Part shown: one piece after another, positions 44,598 through 53,100 of the stretch
Position numbering within the stretch: the first letter of the stretch is position 1
How the letters are laid out: each line of letters opens with the position of its first letter
Assembly: GCA_018110985.1 (NCBI GenBank)
Contig: JAGAWT010000013.1
Coordinates: 1 to 64,000 of the forward strand
Reading direction: 5' to 3'
Length of the DNA: 64,000 bases
Source of the DNA: Oscillospiraceae bacterium
GTDB lineage: Bacteria > Bacillota > Clostridia > Oscillospirales > Ruminococcaceae
Position numbers and translations under genes: made by a program
The notes under the pieces: model-generated
What the model was told of the DNA's origin: nothing
Database searches by the model: none
What the model saw: the letters and a program-made list of their open reading frames with translations, nothing else

Positions 44598-45094
44598 AAC
44601 ACGGTACTCATCTCTATGCAGAGCCATTCTTCCTCGAAAATGCGGTAGTATTCCTGCTTGTCTGTCTTTACCTCACGAAAGCCTGCGGAAAGGTAGCAGC
44701 GGAGGGCAGGTACGTTATCTGCAAATACTCCAAGCGTTGCAAAGCGTGCTCCGAACCTTTCTGCGGCTTCTTTTTTGGCAAGCTCCATCATCTGTCTGCC
44801 GATACCCTGTCCCCGCCTTACGGGATCTACTATTACAAAGCCGAAACGGGCAGTGCTCCTGTCTTTCGGAAATCTGATTATAAGATGTCCTACCATGTCC
44901 TCATCCTCAACGGCAGTATAGGGGAAGAACATCCCGCCTCTTGCAGCAGTCTCGTAAAAGCCGATCATATCCGCTCCGGTTATGGGATAGCTTTTGTAGA
45001 TATCCGCACTCCATCTGCGAAAAGCAGTCTCATCTCCCGACCATGAAATGATCCTGTCTGCATCGACTGCGGAAAAAGGTCTTAGTCTCAACAT
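44594..45094 (-). CDS. GNAT family N-acetyltransferase
   Basis: 166 aa. The acetyl-CoA loop RRGQGIGRQMM (Q/RxxGxG/A) and the following helix, plus NVPALRCYLSAGFREV near the C-terminus, are classic GNAT motifs. The start is the ATG at 45094, preceded by GAAGGAGG; a much longer frame upstream is antisense to the TetR gene. It could acetylate small amines or proteins; the substrate is not evident. First in an operon with the HXXEE gene and divergent from a TetR regulator. Confidence 0.88.
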   Translation of the reverse strand: MLRLRPFSAVDADRIISWSGDETAFRRWSADIYKSYPITGADMIGFYETAARGGMFFPYTAVEDEDMVGHLIIRFPKDRSTARFGFVIVDPVRRGQGIGRQMMELAKKEAAERFGARFATLGVFADNVPALRCYLSAGFREVKTDKQEYYRIFEEEWLCIEMSTVL

Positions 45095-45111
45095 ATATAT
45101 CCTCCTTCTTA

Positions 45112-45168
45112 TTGACACACTTGTATCTTTTATGGTACTATGATATAACAGAAAAGACCGTAAGTCAA
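45112..45168. promoter_or_regulatory. overlapping divergent promoters, GNAT and TetR
   Basis: Plus strand: TTGACA (45112-45117), 18-bp spacer, TACTAT (45136-45141). Minus strand: TTGACT (45163-45168), 17-bp spacer, TATCAT (45140-45145). The -10 boxes overlap. TGACACA...TGTATCTTTT near 45113-45130 recurs inverted near 45180-45210, suggesting TetR binding on both sides. Confidence 0.65.
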
Positions 45169-45224
45169 TACATCCCGAAAAAGATACATGATCTTGCAAA
45201 AATGTGTCACTTTGGAGGAAAAAC

Positions 45225-45776
45225 ATGACCGAATCAAATAATCCCTCAGCACTGCGTTCCCAAAAGGAGATCACCGAAGCACTGCTGTCTCTTATGAAAG
45301 AATATCCGTACAACGAGATAAGCGTGAAGCAGATAATACTTGAAGCAAAGCTCGCACGCAAGACCTTCTACCGCAATTTCACATCAAAGGATGATGTCCT
45401 GCTTTCACTTATGCACAACATTCTGAAAGACTATTTCAGTATAGTTGACAGTAACCGAAAGGATGTGCTGTCGGCAGTGTTTGATGTGGCAGAGGAAAAC
45501 AGGGAGTTTCTTCTACTTCTGGACAAAAACCATATGCTGCACCTTACCCTGAAATGTATGAATGAATATCTTCCCCTGCTGCGCCGTGAAAAGCTCACTG
45601 CTCTCAATCCGTTCATCAGATACTTTGATGGCGCCGACCCTGAATACCTTATGGCGCTGAATATAGGTGCTGTATGGAATGTGATCTCCCTGTGGATACA
45701 CCGAGGTATGACGGATGACCCGCAAAAAGTCAGAGAAACTGTTGAACGGTATCTTTTCCGTCTTGCGGGAAAATGA
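45225..45776 (+). CDS. TetR/AcrR family regulator
   Basis: 183 aa. The helix-turn-helix lies at residues about 28-55 (YNEISVKQIILEAKLARKTFYRNFTSKDDVL), followed by a helical domain of the DhaS-like/TetR_C type. GGAGG precedes the ATG at 45225. Divergent from the GNAT-HXXEE operon with overlapping promoters, so it most likely controls both. Confidence 0.85.
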   Translation: MTESNNPSALRSQKEITEALLSLMKEYPYNEISVKQIILEAKLARKTFYRNFTSKDDVLLSLMHNILKDYFSIVDSNRKDVLSAVFDVAEENREFLLLLDKNHMLHLTLKCMNEYLPLLRREKLTALNPFIRYFDGADPEYLMALNIGAVWNVISLWIHRGMTDDPQKVRETVERYLFRLAGK

Positions 45777-45861
45777 GGCAATACCGAGTTTATAGTTTTT
45801 TGCAGGCGACAGAACTGAATTATCCGAAACACGTATTTTTCTGAAATTTGTACATTTTGTA

Positions 45862-45890
45862 TTGAAATATCCGTCAGAATGTGATAGAAT
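45862..45890 (+). promoter_or_regulatory. promoter of GAF-GGDEF/clostripain operon
   Basis: TTGAAA (45862-45867), 17-bp spacer, TAGAAT (45885-45890), 63 bp ahead of the start codon. Confidence 0.6.
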
Positions 45891-45953
45891 ATCATGGAGG
45901 GCCTGTGTCGATACAGCGCCGTACCACTTTTTCAAAAAGGAGCTTGATCACCC

Positions 45954-46901
45954 ATGAACGAAGAAATGATGATACTTTCACCCCTGTTTGATGTTACATC
46001 CGCACTGTATGCCGAGATGAGCGATACTATGCCCGACAAGGGTCACGTCCTTGTATTTGAAAAGCTGTGCAAACTGGGCTGCACGCTTGTAAATGCGGAA
46101 AAAGCCCGTTTCTGGTACCGTGACAAATACAACAAGGTGCTGCGCACCGTTTCCGATGAAAAAAACATACTTGTACTGCCCGAAAATGACAGCGGCATTG
46201 TAGGAAAGGCAATAAATGAAGGAAAAGTGATCGTTGTAAACGGTATGAGCGCCCTGTCCGACACTGACGGCAACGCTATCGTTATGCCTATTTCGGACAC
46301 AAAGGGTCAGTATATAGGTGCTTTTCAGGTGACAGGCAAAAAAGACGGTGACTTTGACGAAAAGGAAGATGTTCGCAGGCTCTCTGTATGCGCTGTTGTA
46401 TGCGGTCTTTCACTCGAATCAGATATATTTGCTGACAGGGCAAATTTCTGTGAGGTTACCGGATGCCGCAATAGAAAGGGATTCTTTTCCGACTATGACT
46501 GGAAATGGGCTCCTGTTCTGAAAAGCACTCCCCTTTCCTGCGTGCTTACGGAAATAAATGATTTCGGTGATATTTCATATAACTACGGTTCCCGACTTGC
46601 AGATGAGGTATTGACCTGCACTGCAAAGACCATTGGCGAATTTGGCGGCGAGAACAGCGGAGTATACAGGTGGTCTGCTGACAGCTTTTTGCTTATGCTC
46701 CCCGGTGCTGACAGGCAGGCTGCTTTACAGAAAGGCAAGGACATAGCAGAATGCCTTGGAAGCAAAGTCTTTTCCGATGGAGAAAACTCCTTCTCTGTTA
46801 CCGTGGATATGGGAACGAGCGAATTCAGTGCCGAAAAGAGCACTGCCGAGAACCTGAGGACAGCAGAAACAGAGCTTAGCATGGACTCGGGTGAACTGTG
46901 A
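45954..46901 (+). CDS. GAF domain protein with degenerate GGDEF domain
   Basis: 315 aa, no membrane helix. Residues about 15-150 are a GAF-like sensor (VLPENDSGIVGKAINEGKVI, IVMPISDTKGQYIGAFQV). Residues about 160-310 resemble a diguanylate cyclase fold (NFCEVTGCRNRKGFFSDYD, then TEINDFGDISYNYG), but the catalytic GGDEF loop reads WSADSF, so cyclase activity is unlikely. It may bind GTP or cyclic di-GMP, or act as a scaffold. The stop overlaps the start of the clostripain gene by one base. Confidence 0.75.
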   Translation: MNEEMMILSPLFDVTSALYAEMSDTMPDKGHVLVFEKLCKLGCTLVNAEKARFWYRDKYNKVLRTVSDEKNILVLPENDSGIVGKAINEGKVIVVNGMSALSDTDGNAIVMPISDTKGQYIGAFQVTGKKDGDFDEKEDVRRLSVCAVVCGLSLESDIFADRANFCEVTGCRNRKGFFSDYDWKWAPVLKSTPLSCVLTEINDFGDISYNYGSRLADEVLTCTAKTIGEFGGENSGVYRWSADSFLLMLPGADRQAALQKGKDIAECLGSKVFSDGENSFSVTVDMGTSEFSAEKSTAENLRTAETELSMDSGEL

Positions 46902-49054
46902 TGCGCAGGCGAACGATAGCGCTCCTGAGCATCCTGCTGGCGCTGGGTGCTTCCGCCTGTTTTGACGATACAGACGAGAGCACCGTGACGGAAACGCTTG
47001 ATAGAGAGACTGTCGCCGAGAACAGAACGGCGGACAGTGCTGCCGGCACAACACAGGATACGGCTGATGCTGCCGCCGGCGGAGCTTTTATCCGCCGCAG
47101 CCGCAGGAGCGAAGCCATACCCATGGGCGATAAAGATACATGGACAATATTTGTTTACCTCTGCGGAGCCGATCTTGAATCCGAAAATGCCATGGGCTCC
47201 ATTGATATAGAGGAAATGATAGACTCCTCCGCAAATGATAATGTCAGGTTTGTGGTGCAGACCGGCGGTGCATCGGAGTGGTATCTGGACATTGATCCCG
47301 ATTCCTGTGAGCGCCTTCTTATCTGCAGCGGCGAAGCGGTAATAGTTGACAGCTGCGAAGATATGAGCATGGGAAAAGGCAGTACTCTGAGGAACTTTCT
47401 TGAATGGGGCGTAAGTGAGTATCCCGCCGAAAAAATGGGGCTTGTCCTGTGGGATCACGGAAGCGGCTCTATAAACGGTGTCTGCTTTGATGAGCGGCAC
47501 GACAACGAATCCCTGCTCCTTGGCGATATAGATGCAGCCCTTTACTCGGTGAGGGACAAAATGACCGATGACTTCGAGTTTATCGGCTTTGATGCCTGCC
47601 TTATGGCAACGGCAGAGGCTGCGGGCATACTGGCAAGCCACGCAAGGTATATGGTGGCTTCACAGGAAAGTGAACCGGGCTATGGCTGGGACTACACCGC
47701 AATAGGGAATTATCTCAGCGAGGAGCCCTCCGCAGACGGTGCCGAGCTTGGGCGTGTTATATGCGACAGCTTCTATTCCTCATGTGAGGAGGAAGGTTGT
47801 GAGAACAGCGTTACACTTTCGGTAGTGGATCTCGGAAAAATAGATGCCTTTCTTGAAGAATTTGACAGGTATTCAAAGGAACTGTATGAACTGACGGACA
47901 GATCCCATGATTTTGCGAGCTTTGCAAGATCGGTGTCCAATGCGGATAATTTCGGCGGTAACAGCCGTTTGTCCGGCTTTACCAATATGGTGGATGCAGG
48001 CGGCATAATGGATGCGGGTGCAAGCTGTGCCTCTGCACCGGGAGCACGAAAGGCTCTTGAAAGTGCGGTCATTTACCGCAAAAACGGCTCGGACCACAGA
48101 GATGCCTGCGGTCTTTCCATGTATTATCCCCTTTGTGTAAGCGGCTCCCGTGAGCTTTCCATATACAAGGACATAGCTCTCAGTCCCTACTATCTGGGTC
48201 TTGTGGACAAGATAGCATACGGTACCGCAGGCGGCACAGACATTTCAGGATATGACAATTCATCTTTACTGGACATATTCTTCAATGACTGGAGCGGTTC
48301 ATCCTATGAATATGATGAAGACGGGTCATATTACTACGAATACGAAAACGAAGATGTCTGGGGATATGCAGATGACATAGAAATGGGCTCGATGGAGATA
48401 GGCTATGAGACAGAGCCCGGATTTGACGAGAACGGCAGCTATTATTTCATTCCCGATGAGAACAGCCTGAATATCATCGACTATGTGGAAGCTGCGGTGT
48501 ACCTTGCGGACTATGAAAGCATGGGAATGCTGGAGCTGGGCTTTACAGGCGAGGTATATATGGATCCGGAGAGCGGAGCCTTCTTTGATGCCTTTGACGG
48601 ATACTGGTTCTCACTTCCCGACGATCAGCTTATAGCTGCCTACCTCTACGAACCCTGTGATGGGTATGATATATACATCTCACCCATAAAGCTGAACGGA
48701 GAAAGCACTTATCTTAGATTTGTCTACGATTACGAAAACACCACTGTTGAAATGATCGACACATGGGACGGCGTGAGCGAAAACGGAGCGGTGGGACGCA
48801 CGGGTACGCAGCTGAAGGATGGGGACGTGATAGTTCCCGTTTACACTGCCTATGATCTCGAATCAGACGACACAGCGGACATAGACGGTGACGAATATGT
48901 ATACAGCGGTGATCCTGAGCTTTGTTTCTCTTTCCTGCCGGACAGTGACTATATGTACAGCTTCTGTATAAATGATATATACGGCAATTACTGCATGACG
49001 GATCCCGTAACTTTTACCGTTGAGGGTGACCGCATATATTTTGAACAGTTTTGA
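46901..49054 (+). CDS. clostripain-related (C11) cysteine peptidase, probable lipoprotein
   Basis: 717 aa. A signal sequence ends in ASAC at about residue 21, a plausible lipobox. The C11 peptidase core has the catalytic His in LVLWDHGSGS and Cys in GFDACLMA, with the usual clostripain spacing. A long Tyr/Asp/Glu-rich C-terminal region (GSSYEYDEDGSYYYEY and following) is probably beta-structured. In the family the enzyme cuts after Arg/Lys and is activated by calcium and self-processing. It overlaps the GAF gene, so it is co-translated. Confidence 0.9.
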   Translation: MRRRTIALLSILLALGASACFDDTDESTVTETLDRETVAENRTADSAAGTTQDTADAAAGGAFIRRSRRSEAIPMGDKDTWTIFVYLCGADLESENAMGSIDIEEMIDSSANDNVRFVVQTGGASEWYLDIDPDSCERLLICSGEAVIVDSCEDMSMGKGSTLRNFLEWGVSEYPAEKMGLVLWDHGSGSINGVCFDERHDNESLLLGDIDAALYSVRDKMTDDFEFIGFDACLMATAEAAGILASHARYMVASQESEPGYGWDYTAIGNYLSEEPSADGAELGRVICDSFYSSCEEEGCENSVTLSVVDLGKIDAFLEEFDRYSKELYELTDRSHDFASFARSVSNADNFGGNSRLSGFTNMVDAGGIMDAGASCASAPGARKALESAVIYRKNGSDHRDACGLSMYYPLCVSGSRELSIYKDIALSPYYLGLVDKIAYGTAGGTDISGYDNSSLLDIFFNDWSGSSYEYDEDGSYYYEYENEDVWGYADDIEMGSMEIGYETEPGFDENGSYYFIPDENSLNIIDYVEAAVYLADYESMGMLELGFTGEVYMDPESGAFFDAFDGYWFSLPDDQLIAAYLYEPCDGYDIYISPIKLNGESTYLRFVYDYENTTVEMIDTWDGVSENGAVGRTGTQLKDGDVIVPVYTAYDLESDDTADIDGDEYVYSGDPELCFSFLPDSDYMYSFCINDIYGNYCMTDPVTFTVEGDRIYFEQF

Positions 49055-49108
49055 CCGAAGAATGATTCGTCGGAAAGCTCAAAAAGCATTGATCGAATAA
49101 TATGGATA

Positions 49109-49143
49109 AGCCGCCGCACAGGGAAGAGACCTGTACGGCGGCT
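49109..49143 (+). terminator. intrinsic terminator after clostripain
   Basis: AGCCGCCG(c)ACAGG / CCTGT(a)CGGCGGCT, a long stem with 7-nt loop followed by GTTCTGT. Confidence 0.75.
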
Positions 49144-49199
49144 GTTCTGTGTCATATCAGGGAAGTTGATGCGGTGTGTCACTCTGAAAAGAGGACTTA

Positions 49200-49302
49200 T
49201 ACTGATCCTTCCCCGATGCATAGACGATCTCCAAGCCCCGGATCCCTTATATTCAAGCATTTGCGGCTTGTTTCTTGTCTATACATCGGTCAGAGGTCAG
49301 TA
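49200..49302 (+). repeat. MITE-like palindromic repeat, copy 6
   Basis: 103 bp, ends TACTGATC/GGTCAGTA, flanked by TTA on both sides. The right TTA is the reverse complement of the TAA stop codon of the nucleotidyltransferase gene. The most diverged copy (CCCCGATGCATAGAC in one arm). Confidence 0.83.
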
Positions 49303-50406
49303 TTACCTCTTTGCTTCCCTTAGCACCTTTGCTTCTTTTTTGAACCGTCCCGACCTGACAGCTCGGAATATGCGGTAGAACGGGAGAAGAGGCAGGAGTA
49401 TCTTATGCTTGTAGAAAAGCGGGTACATAGCTGCAAAGGAAATGTACCTCGGATCCTTGCGGCTTACCGGCACAGAGAAGCGATCCAGCATATAACCGAG
49501 CTTGCTGTATTTGTTACGGTGGATCTTGTTTTCCACGCTGTGCTGTATCGTACCGTAGGTGCCTGACGAAAGAATGTAATCAAGCATTTCACGATCGTCC
49601 GGTGTAAGCGTTTCTCCCGAAAAAAGGTGCAGAGAAAGGGAACGGTTTTTCTCTTCAAAATCCCTTATGCCGATCTTTTCCGATTCGGCTGCTGTATATT
49701 CTGTATCAAGGGGCTGAGCTTTCAGGTACACATAGGTGTCAAGCAGAGAGCGAAGCCCCGTTCCCGCTACGGTATAGTGCTTGTATTCATGGGCGGTCAT
49801 GTACAGGTAGAAGTCTTCCGGTGTAAAGTATTGGGCATATCCCCTGTCTTTTTTCAGCCTGCTTTCCACATGGTCATAATACTCGTAAAGCGCCCTGTCA
49901 TGACTCATACCGAACAGTGCCCTGTGCATCTCAAAGTTCAGTGAGGGCTTTTTGAAGTACACATCATGAACGCCTGCTCCGAATTTATTCGCTGTAAAGC
50001 CCATGTCTTCCATGACAGCTTTCACATCATCGGCACGGGAAGCATCAAACAGGATATCATGATCGGCAAATTCCCTCATCCCGTATTTGGGATAAAGGTT
50101 TTTCAGAACTGCGCCTTTCAGCGGCATATACCAGATACCCGCCCCCTCAAGACTGCTCCTTATCCTGCTCCATGCCTTGTCAAAAAGAGCCGTTTTGCGT
50201 ATGGCAGCAGCGATGGCACTGTCCGATATCTTATCCTTATATCCTGCCGATACCAGTGCGTAGGATACGGCGGCATTTATCAGATGACGTGAGGCAAGCC
50301 TGTGGACCGCTTCAAGATCCATGCTCTCCACCCGCTTCTTTTCCGGAGCCCTGTCATTTACCGCACAGGCTGCCAGATAGATCACGTCCTCCGCTGTTTT
50401 GTTCAT
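49303..50406 (-). CDS. nucleotidyltransferase family protein (NTP_transf_5-like)
   Basis: 367 aa. The motif MPLKGAVLKNLYPKYGMREF, followed by ADHDILFD (Asp115, Asp117, Asp121), matches the uncharacterised nucleotidyltransferase family (PF14907) found beside PqqD, HPr-kinase-like and ABC genes in peptide-modification clusters. By fold it would transfer a nucleotidyl group to a peptide or small molecule. Last gene of the RiPP operon; its ATG overlaps the ABC stop, and its own stop is the target duplication of a MITE-like repeat. Confidence 0.85.
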   Translation of the reverse strand: MNKTAEDVIYLAACAVNDRAPEKKRVESMDLEAVHRLASRHLINAAVSYALVSAGYKDKISDSAIAAAIRKTALFDKAWSRIRSSLEGAGIWYMPLKGAVLKNLYPKYGMREFADHDILFDASRADDVKAVMEDMGFTANKFGAGVHDVYFKKPSLNFEMHRALFGMSHDRALYEYYDHVESRLKKDRGYAQYFTPEDFYLYMTAHEYKHYTVAGTGLRSLLDTYVYLKAQPLDTEYTAAESEKIGIRDFEEKNRSLSLHLFSGETLTPDDREMLDYILSSGTYGTIQHSVENKIHRNKYSKLGYMLDRFSVPVSRKDPRYISFAAMYPLFYKHKILLPLLPFYRIFRAVRSGRFKKEAKVLREAKR

Positions 50407-52043
50407 AAGCACCTGACCCCGCTCTCCGAAAATTCAAGCACCCTGTCGCAAACAGACAGTGCTGCCTTTCTGTGTGTCACGATGATGACCGTTTTGTCTG
50501 TCAATGTTTTCAGGTTTTCCAGCAGCTTTCGCTCTGTGCTCTCATCCAGCGCACTTGTGGATTCATCAAGGAGCAGGATGGGAGCATCCGCATATATGGC
50601 ACGGGCAACTGCGATGCGCTGCATCTGACCCTCCGACAGACCTGAACCGTGTTCACCCAGCTTTGTGTCAAAATTATCCACAAACTCATCCGCACACGCC
50701 AGAGTCAGGGCATTTTTCAGCTTCTGCTCGTCGTATTCTTCCGCAAAGCAGACTACTTCCCGTATCGTGCCGTTCATCAGAGCATTTCCCTGTGGGACAT
50801 ATGCAAAGAGACTGCGGTGGAAAGCCGTAAGCTCCTGCCCGTCTATGAACCTCTCCCCGCTGTCCGGTGTGTACATACACATCAGGAGCTTCAGCACAGT
50901 GGATTTTCCGCAGCCGCTGTGCCCCACAAATGCCACTGTCTCTCCTCTGTATATCTCAAGATCAGCATTTTTCAGGACTGTGGGTGCTTCATCTTTCTTA
51001 TAGCCGAATGATACATTCCTGAGCCCCAAGGACTTAAATTTGCTGCCGTAGTAGCTTTGCATCGTCTTTTTATCCGCAGCAGGCAAGTCGTCGCCATATG
51101 CTTCAACTTCTTTCAGTCTTTCCGCCGATGCGGTCATTGCATAGAAACGGGGAAGGTAACCCGAAATACCTGCAAAGGGCCCCTGAACCTGACCGATAAG
51201 CTGCATAACGGCTGTCAGTGTGCCGTAGGTGACACGACCGGTCATTATGCCGTGGGCACAGTACACCCCGCCTATAAGATACATCCCCTGCATGGCTGCA
51301 CCGAACCCTATATTCGCAAAATTTGAAAAGCGGTTTCTTCTCAGCCGAGCCCTTTTATGCTCCTCCATTGCCGACTCTGCGCCTTCATCGGTCATCTTTT
51401 CGGCAGAAAAGGCTTTTATGACCATCAGGGATGATATGCGTTCCTGCAAGAATACCCGCAGCTGTCCGTCGCTCTCCTGTATGTTCTTATGCAGGCGTTT
51501 GAGCACACCTCGAAAAGCATAGGTAAGTATCACCATGCCTATCCCGCCCGGCACAAGGATATATGCAAACCAGCTGTCAAGTGCGATTATCATAACAAGA
51601 GCCGAGATCAGGCGGACGACAGTTCCCGCAAGTCCCGGCAGTATCTCCACCGCTCCGCCCGCAACGACGGTAGTATCGTTTGTCAGGCGGTTTATCCATT
51701 CGGCGGTATGGGTAGAGCTGACAGCATCGTATTCCTTGTGCAGTATATTGTCAAGCAGCCTGCGTTTGAGGGTGTTCTCCAGATCCGCCTTGGCAAGTTC
51801 GTGCAGCCAGCGTATAACAGCATTTACTGTAAGCTGTATAAGAACGAGCCCTATGATAAGAACTACATTGTGGACGAAAGACACACTGTCCTTTCCCACT
51901 GCGCTGTCTACTATGGCACGAAAAATAAGGGCATAGACTACTCCTATTATCCCTGCTGCACCCTGTATCAGAGTAAGAGCAAGGATATATCCCTTCTTTC
52001 GCCCGGTCACCTGCCAAAGCCAGGAGATCGTCTTGTTCTTCAT
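50403..52043 (-). CDS. ABC transporter, fused membrane and ATPase domains (peptide exporter)
   Basis: 546 aa. Residues about 15-300 form a six-helix exporter domain. Residues about 330-546 are the ATPase with Walker A GHSGCGKST, signature LSEGQ and Walker B ILLLDE. There is no N-terminal C39 peptidase domain, so leader removal must be done by another enzyme, plausibly the S26 protein encoded just upstream. The ATG at 52043 overlaps that gene's stop (ATGA). It likely exports the modified peptide of this operon. Confidence 0.9.
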   Translation of the reverse strand: MKNKTISWLWQVTGRKKGYILALTLIQGAAGIIGVVYALIFRAIVDSAVGKDSVSFVHNVVLIIGLVLIQLTVNAVIRWLHELAKADLENTLKRRLLDNILHKEYDAVSSTHTAEWINRLTNDTTVVAGGAVEILPGLAGTVVRLISALVMIIALDSWFAYILVPGGIGMVILTYAFRGVLKRLHKNIQESDGQLRVFLQERISSLMVIKAFSAEKMTDEGAESAMEEHKRARLRRNRFSNFANIGFGAAMQGMYLIGGVYCAHGIMTGRVTYGTLTAVMQLIGQVQGPFAGISGYLPRFYAMTASAERLKEVEAYGDDLPAADKKTMQSYYGSKFKSLGLRNVSFGYKKDEAPTVLKNADLEIYRGETVAFVGHSGCGKSTVLKLLMCMYTPDSGERFIDGQELTAFHRSLFAYVPQGNALMNGTIREVVCFAEEYDEQKLKNALTLACADEFVDNFDTKLGEHGSGLSEGQMQRIAVARAIYADAPILLLDESTSALDESTERKLLENLKTLTDKTVIIVTHRKAALSVCDRVLEFSESGVRCL

Positions 52044-52504
52044 GTTTCTCCCTTCCCAAGCAGCCGCTTGAGAAGCGGCAGTATCCCCATTCTGCGGGCA
52101 GCGGAAACTGCAATGCGCCTTGAGCGGGAGCAAAAGCGCCTCAGCGGATAAATGATATCCCAGAAGCGGACATACAGCAGGTATGGCCAATCCGAAACAT
52201 CGTACTGTCTGCCTTTCCTCCGAAAGCCTGTCAGCACACCGATAACGGCACTGTCGGGGACCTTTTCAAGAGAAAAGGTGTTATCCCCTCGGATAAGGTA
52301 ATGGTCGCCCTTGTCTTCCATCACACGGTGGAGAACATAGTTTTCGCCCCGCCTGTACAGTGCCACATCATATTTTTTAAGACGGCATACAGGGACACGG
52401 ATAGTCACTGTGTCCCTGTTCTGCCGCAGCATTGGCTCCATGCTCACGCCACGGGTCTTGTAGACCAGACAGCCGTCACGAGCGAGGAGTTCTTCAAACT
52501 TCAT
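52040..52504 (-). CDS. S24/S26-family peptidase, ER/SipW-like Ser-His type
   Basis: 154 aa. Nucleophile Ser21 in RGVSMEPML and His59 in YVLHRV replace the Ser-Lys dyad of ordinary bacterial signal peptidases, as in SipW and archaeal/ER enzymes. RGDNTFS is the following conserved box. There is no N-terminal membrane anchor; the C-terminal WPYLLYVRFWDIIYPL may associate with the membrane. In this operon it could remove the leader of the precursor peptides. That role is inference from context. Confidence 0.8.
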   Translation of the reverse strand: MKFEELLARDGCLVYKTRGVSMEPMLRQNRDTVTIRVPVCRLKKYDVALYRRGENYVLHRVMEDKGDHYLIRGDNTFSLEKVPDSAVIGVLTGFRRKGRQYDVSDWPYLLYVRFWDIIYPLRRFCSRSRRIAVSAARRMGILPLLKRLLGKGET

Positions 52505-52516
52505 TTTAACACCACA

Positions 52517-52651
52517 TTACCAATCGGGTTCATTATTGTCCTGATGATCACAGGTACAAGTATCGGGAGTACAGCTTGTGATTATGATGTCATCGCTGTT
52601 TAACTTGATGACTTCGATCTCGGGTCTCAGGTACTTCTCAGTGCCCCCCAT
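52517..52651 (-). CDS. candidate RiPP precursor peptide 2
   Basis: 44 aa. Leader includes KYLRPEIEVIKLNSDDIIIT; C-terminal core has three Cys in SCTPDTCTCDHQ, then an acidic tail DNNEPDW. The leader closely matches that of precursor 1 (Y-x-x-PEIE, a run of acids, then TS). The ATG at 52651 has a weak GTGAG site; a GTG three codons earlier (52660) is possible. It lies between the PqqD and S26 peptidase genes on the same strand, where leader-binding and processing factors are encoded. Confidence 0.75.
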   Translation of the reverse strand: MGGTEKYLRPEIEVIKLNSDDIIITSCTPDTCTCDHQDNNEPDW

Positions 52652-52683
52652 TTTGCTCACGGAAATTTAACATTCTGTCCATA

Positions 52684-52947
52684 TCATTTATCCTCCAGTG
52701 CATTGATACCCCTAAGGGTCTTTATTACCTCCGCCACATCGGCGGTGATGGTATTGCGGTCTGCGTCATACTTTGCGCACATCTTGTCTACGATAGCTTC
52801 CTCTGTGGTCTCCTCTTTAAGGCAGTCCACGATGAAAGCAGCAGTCTTGTTGCTGCGCACTATGCCGCTGAATGCTTCGGCACCCACGGGCACGAGAAAT
52901 TGTGTGTCATCTATGTCCTGAGTAATAAAATCCGATCTAAGTTTCAT
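52684..52947 (-). CDS. PqqD-like RiPP recognition element
   Basis: 87 aa, a stand-alone PqqD fold: a three-strand start (FITQDIDDTQFLVPVG), the SNKTAAFIVDCL helix and an EAIVDKMCAKYDAD helix. In known pathways this domain binds the precursor leader and delivers it to the modifying enzyme. AAAAGGAG precedes the ATG. Flanked on both sides by the two candidate precursors, which strongly supports their assignment. Confidence 0.9.
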   Translation of the reverse strand: MKLRSDFITQDIDDTQFLVPVGAEAFSGIVRSNKTAAFIVDCLKEETTEEAIVDKMCAKYDADRNTITADVAEVIKTLRGINALEDK

Positions 52948-52990
52948 GCTGTTCTCCTTTTATTTTGATCCCGAAAAGTCACAAAAAACA

Positions 52991-53095
52991 CTATTCGTAT
53001 GTCCATCCATCACAGTTTTGACAGTTGCTTGTAAGGATGGTATCCTCCTTTTCAAGCTCAACGATCTCTATTTCAGGCTTGGTATACTGTTCCAT
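52991..53095 (-). CDS. candidate RiPP precursor peptide 1
   Basis: 34 aa. Leader YTKPEIEIVELEKEDTILTS, core NCQNCDGWTYE with a CxxC pair and two aromatic residues. AAAGGAG lies 8 nt before the ATG, and the gene starts 5 bp after the glycosyltransferase stop. Residues PEIE(I/V), the acidic stretch and the terminal TS are shared with precursor 2, while the cores differ. Candidate modifications are Cys-linked thioethers made by the radical SAM enzyme. Confidence 0.8.
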   Translation of the reverse strand: MEQYTKPEIEIVELEKEDTILTSNCQNCDGWTYE

Positions 53096-53100
53096 AACAT

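Noticed and set aside
44594-45361. Longer GNAT protein starting at 45361
   Set aside because: The first 89 codons would be antisense to the TetR gene; the GAAGGAGG site places the start at 45094.
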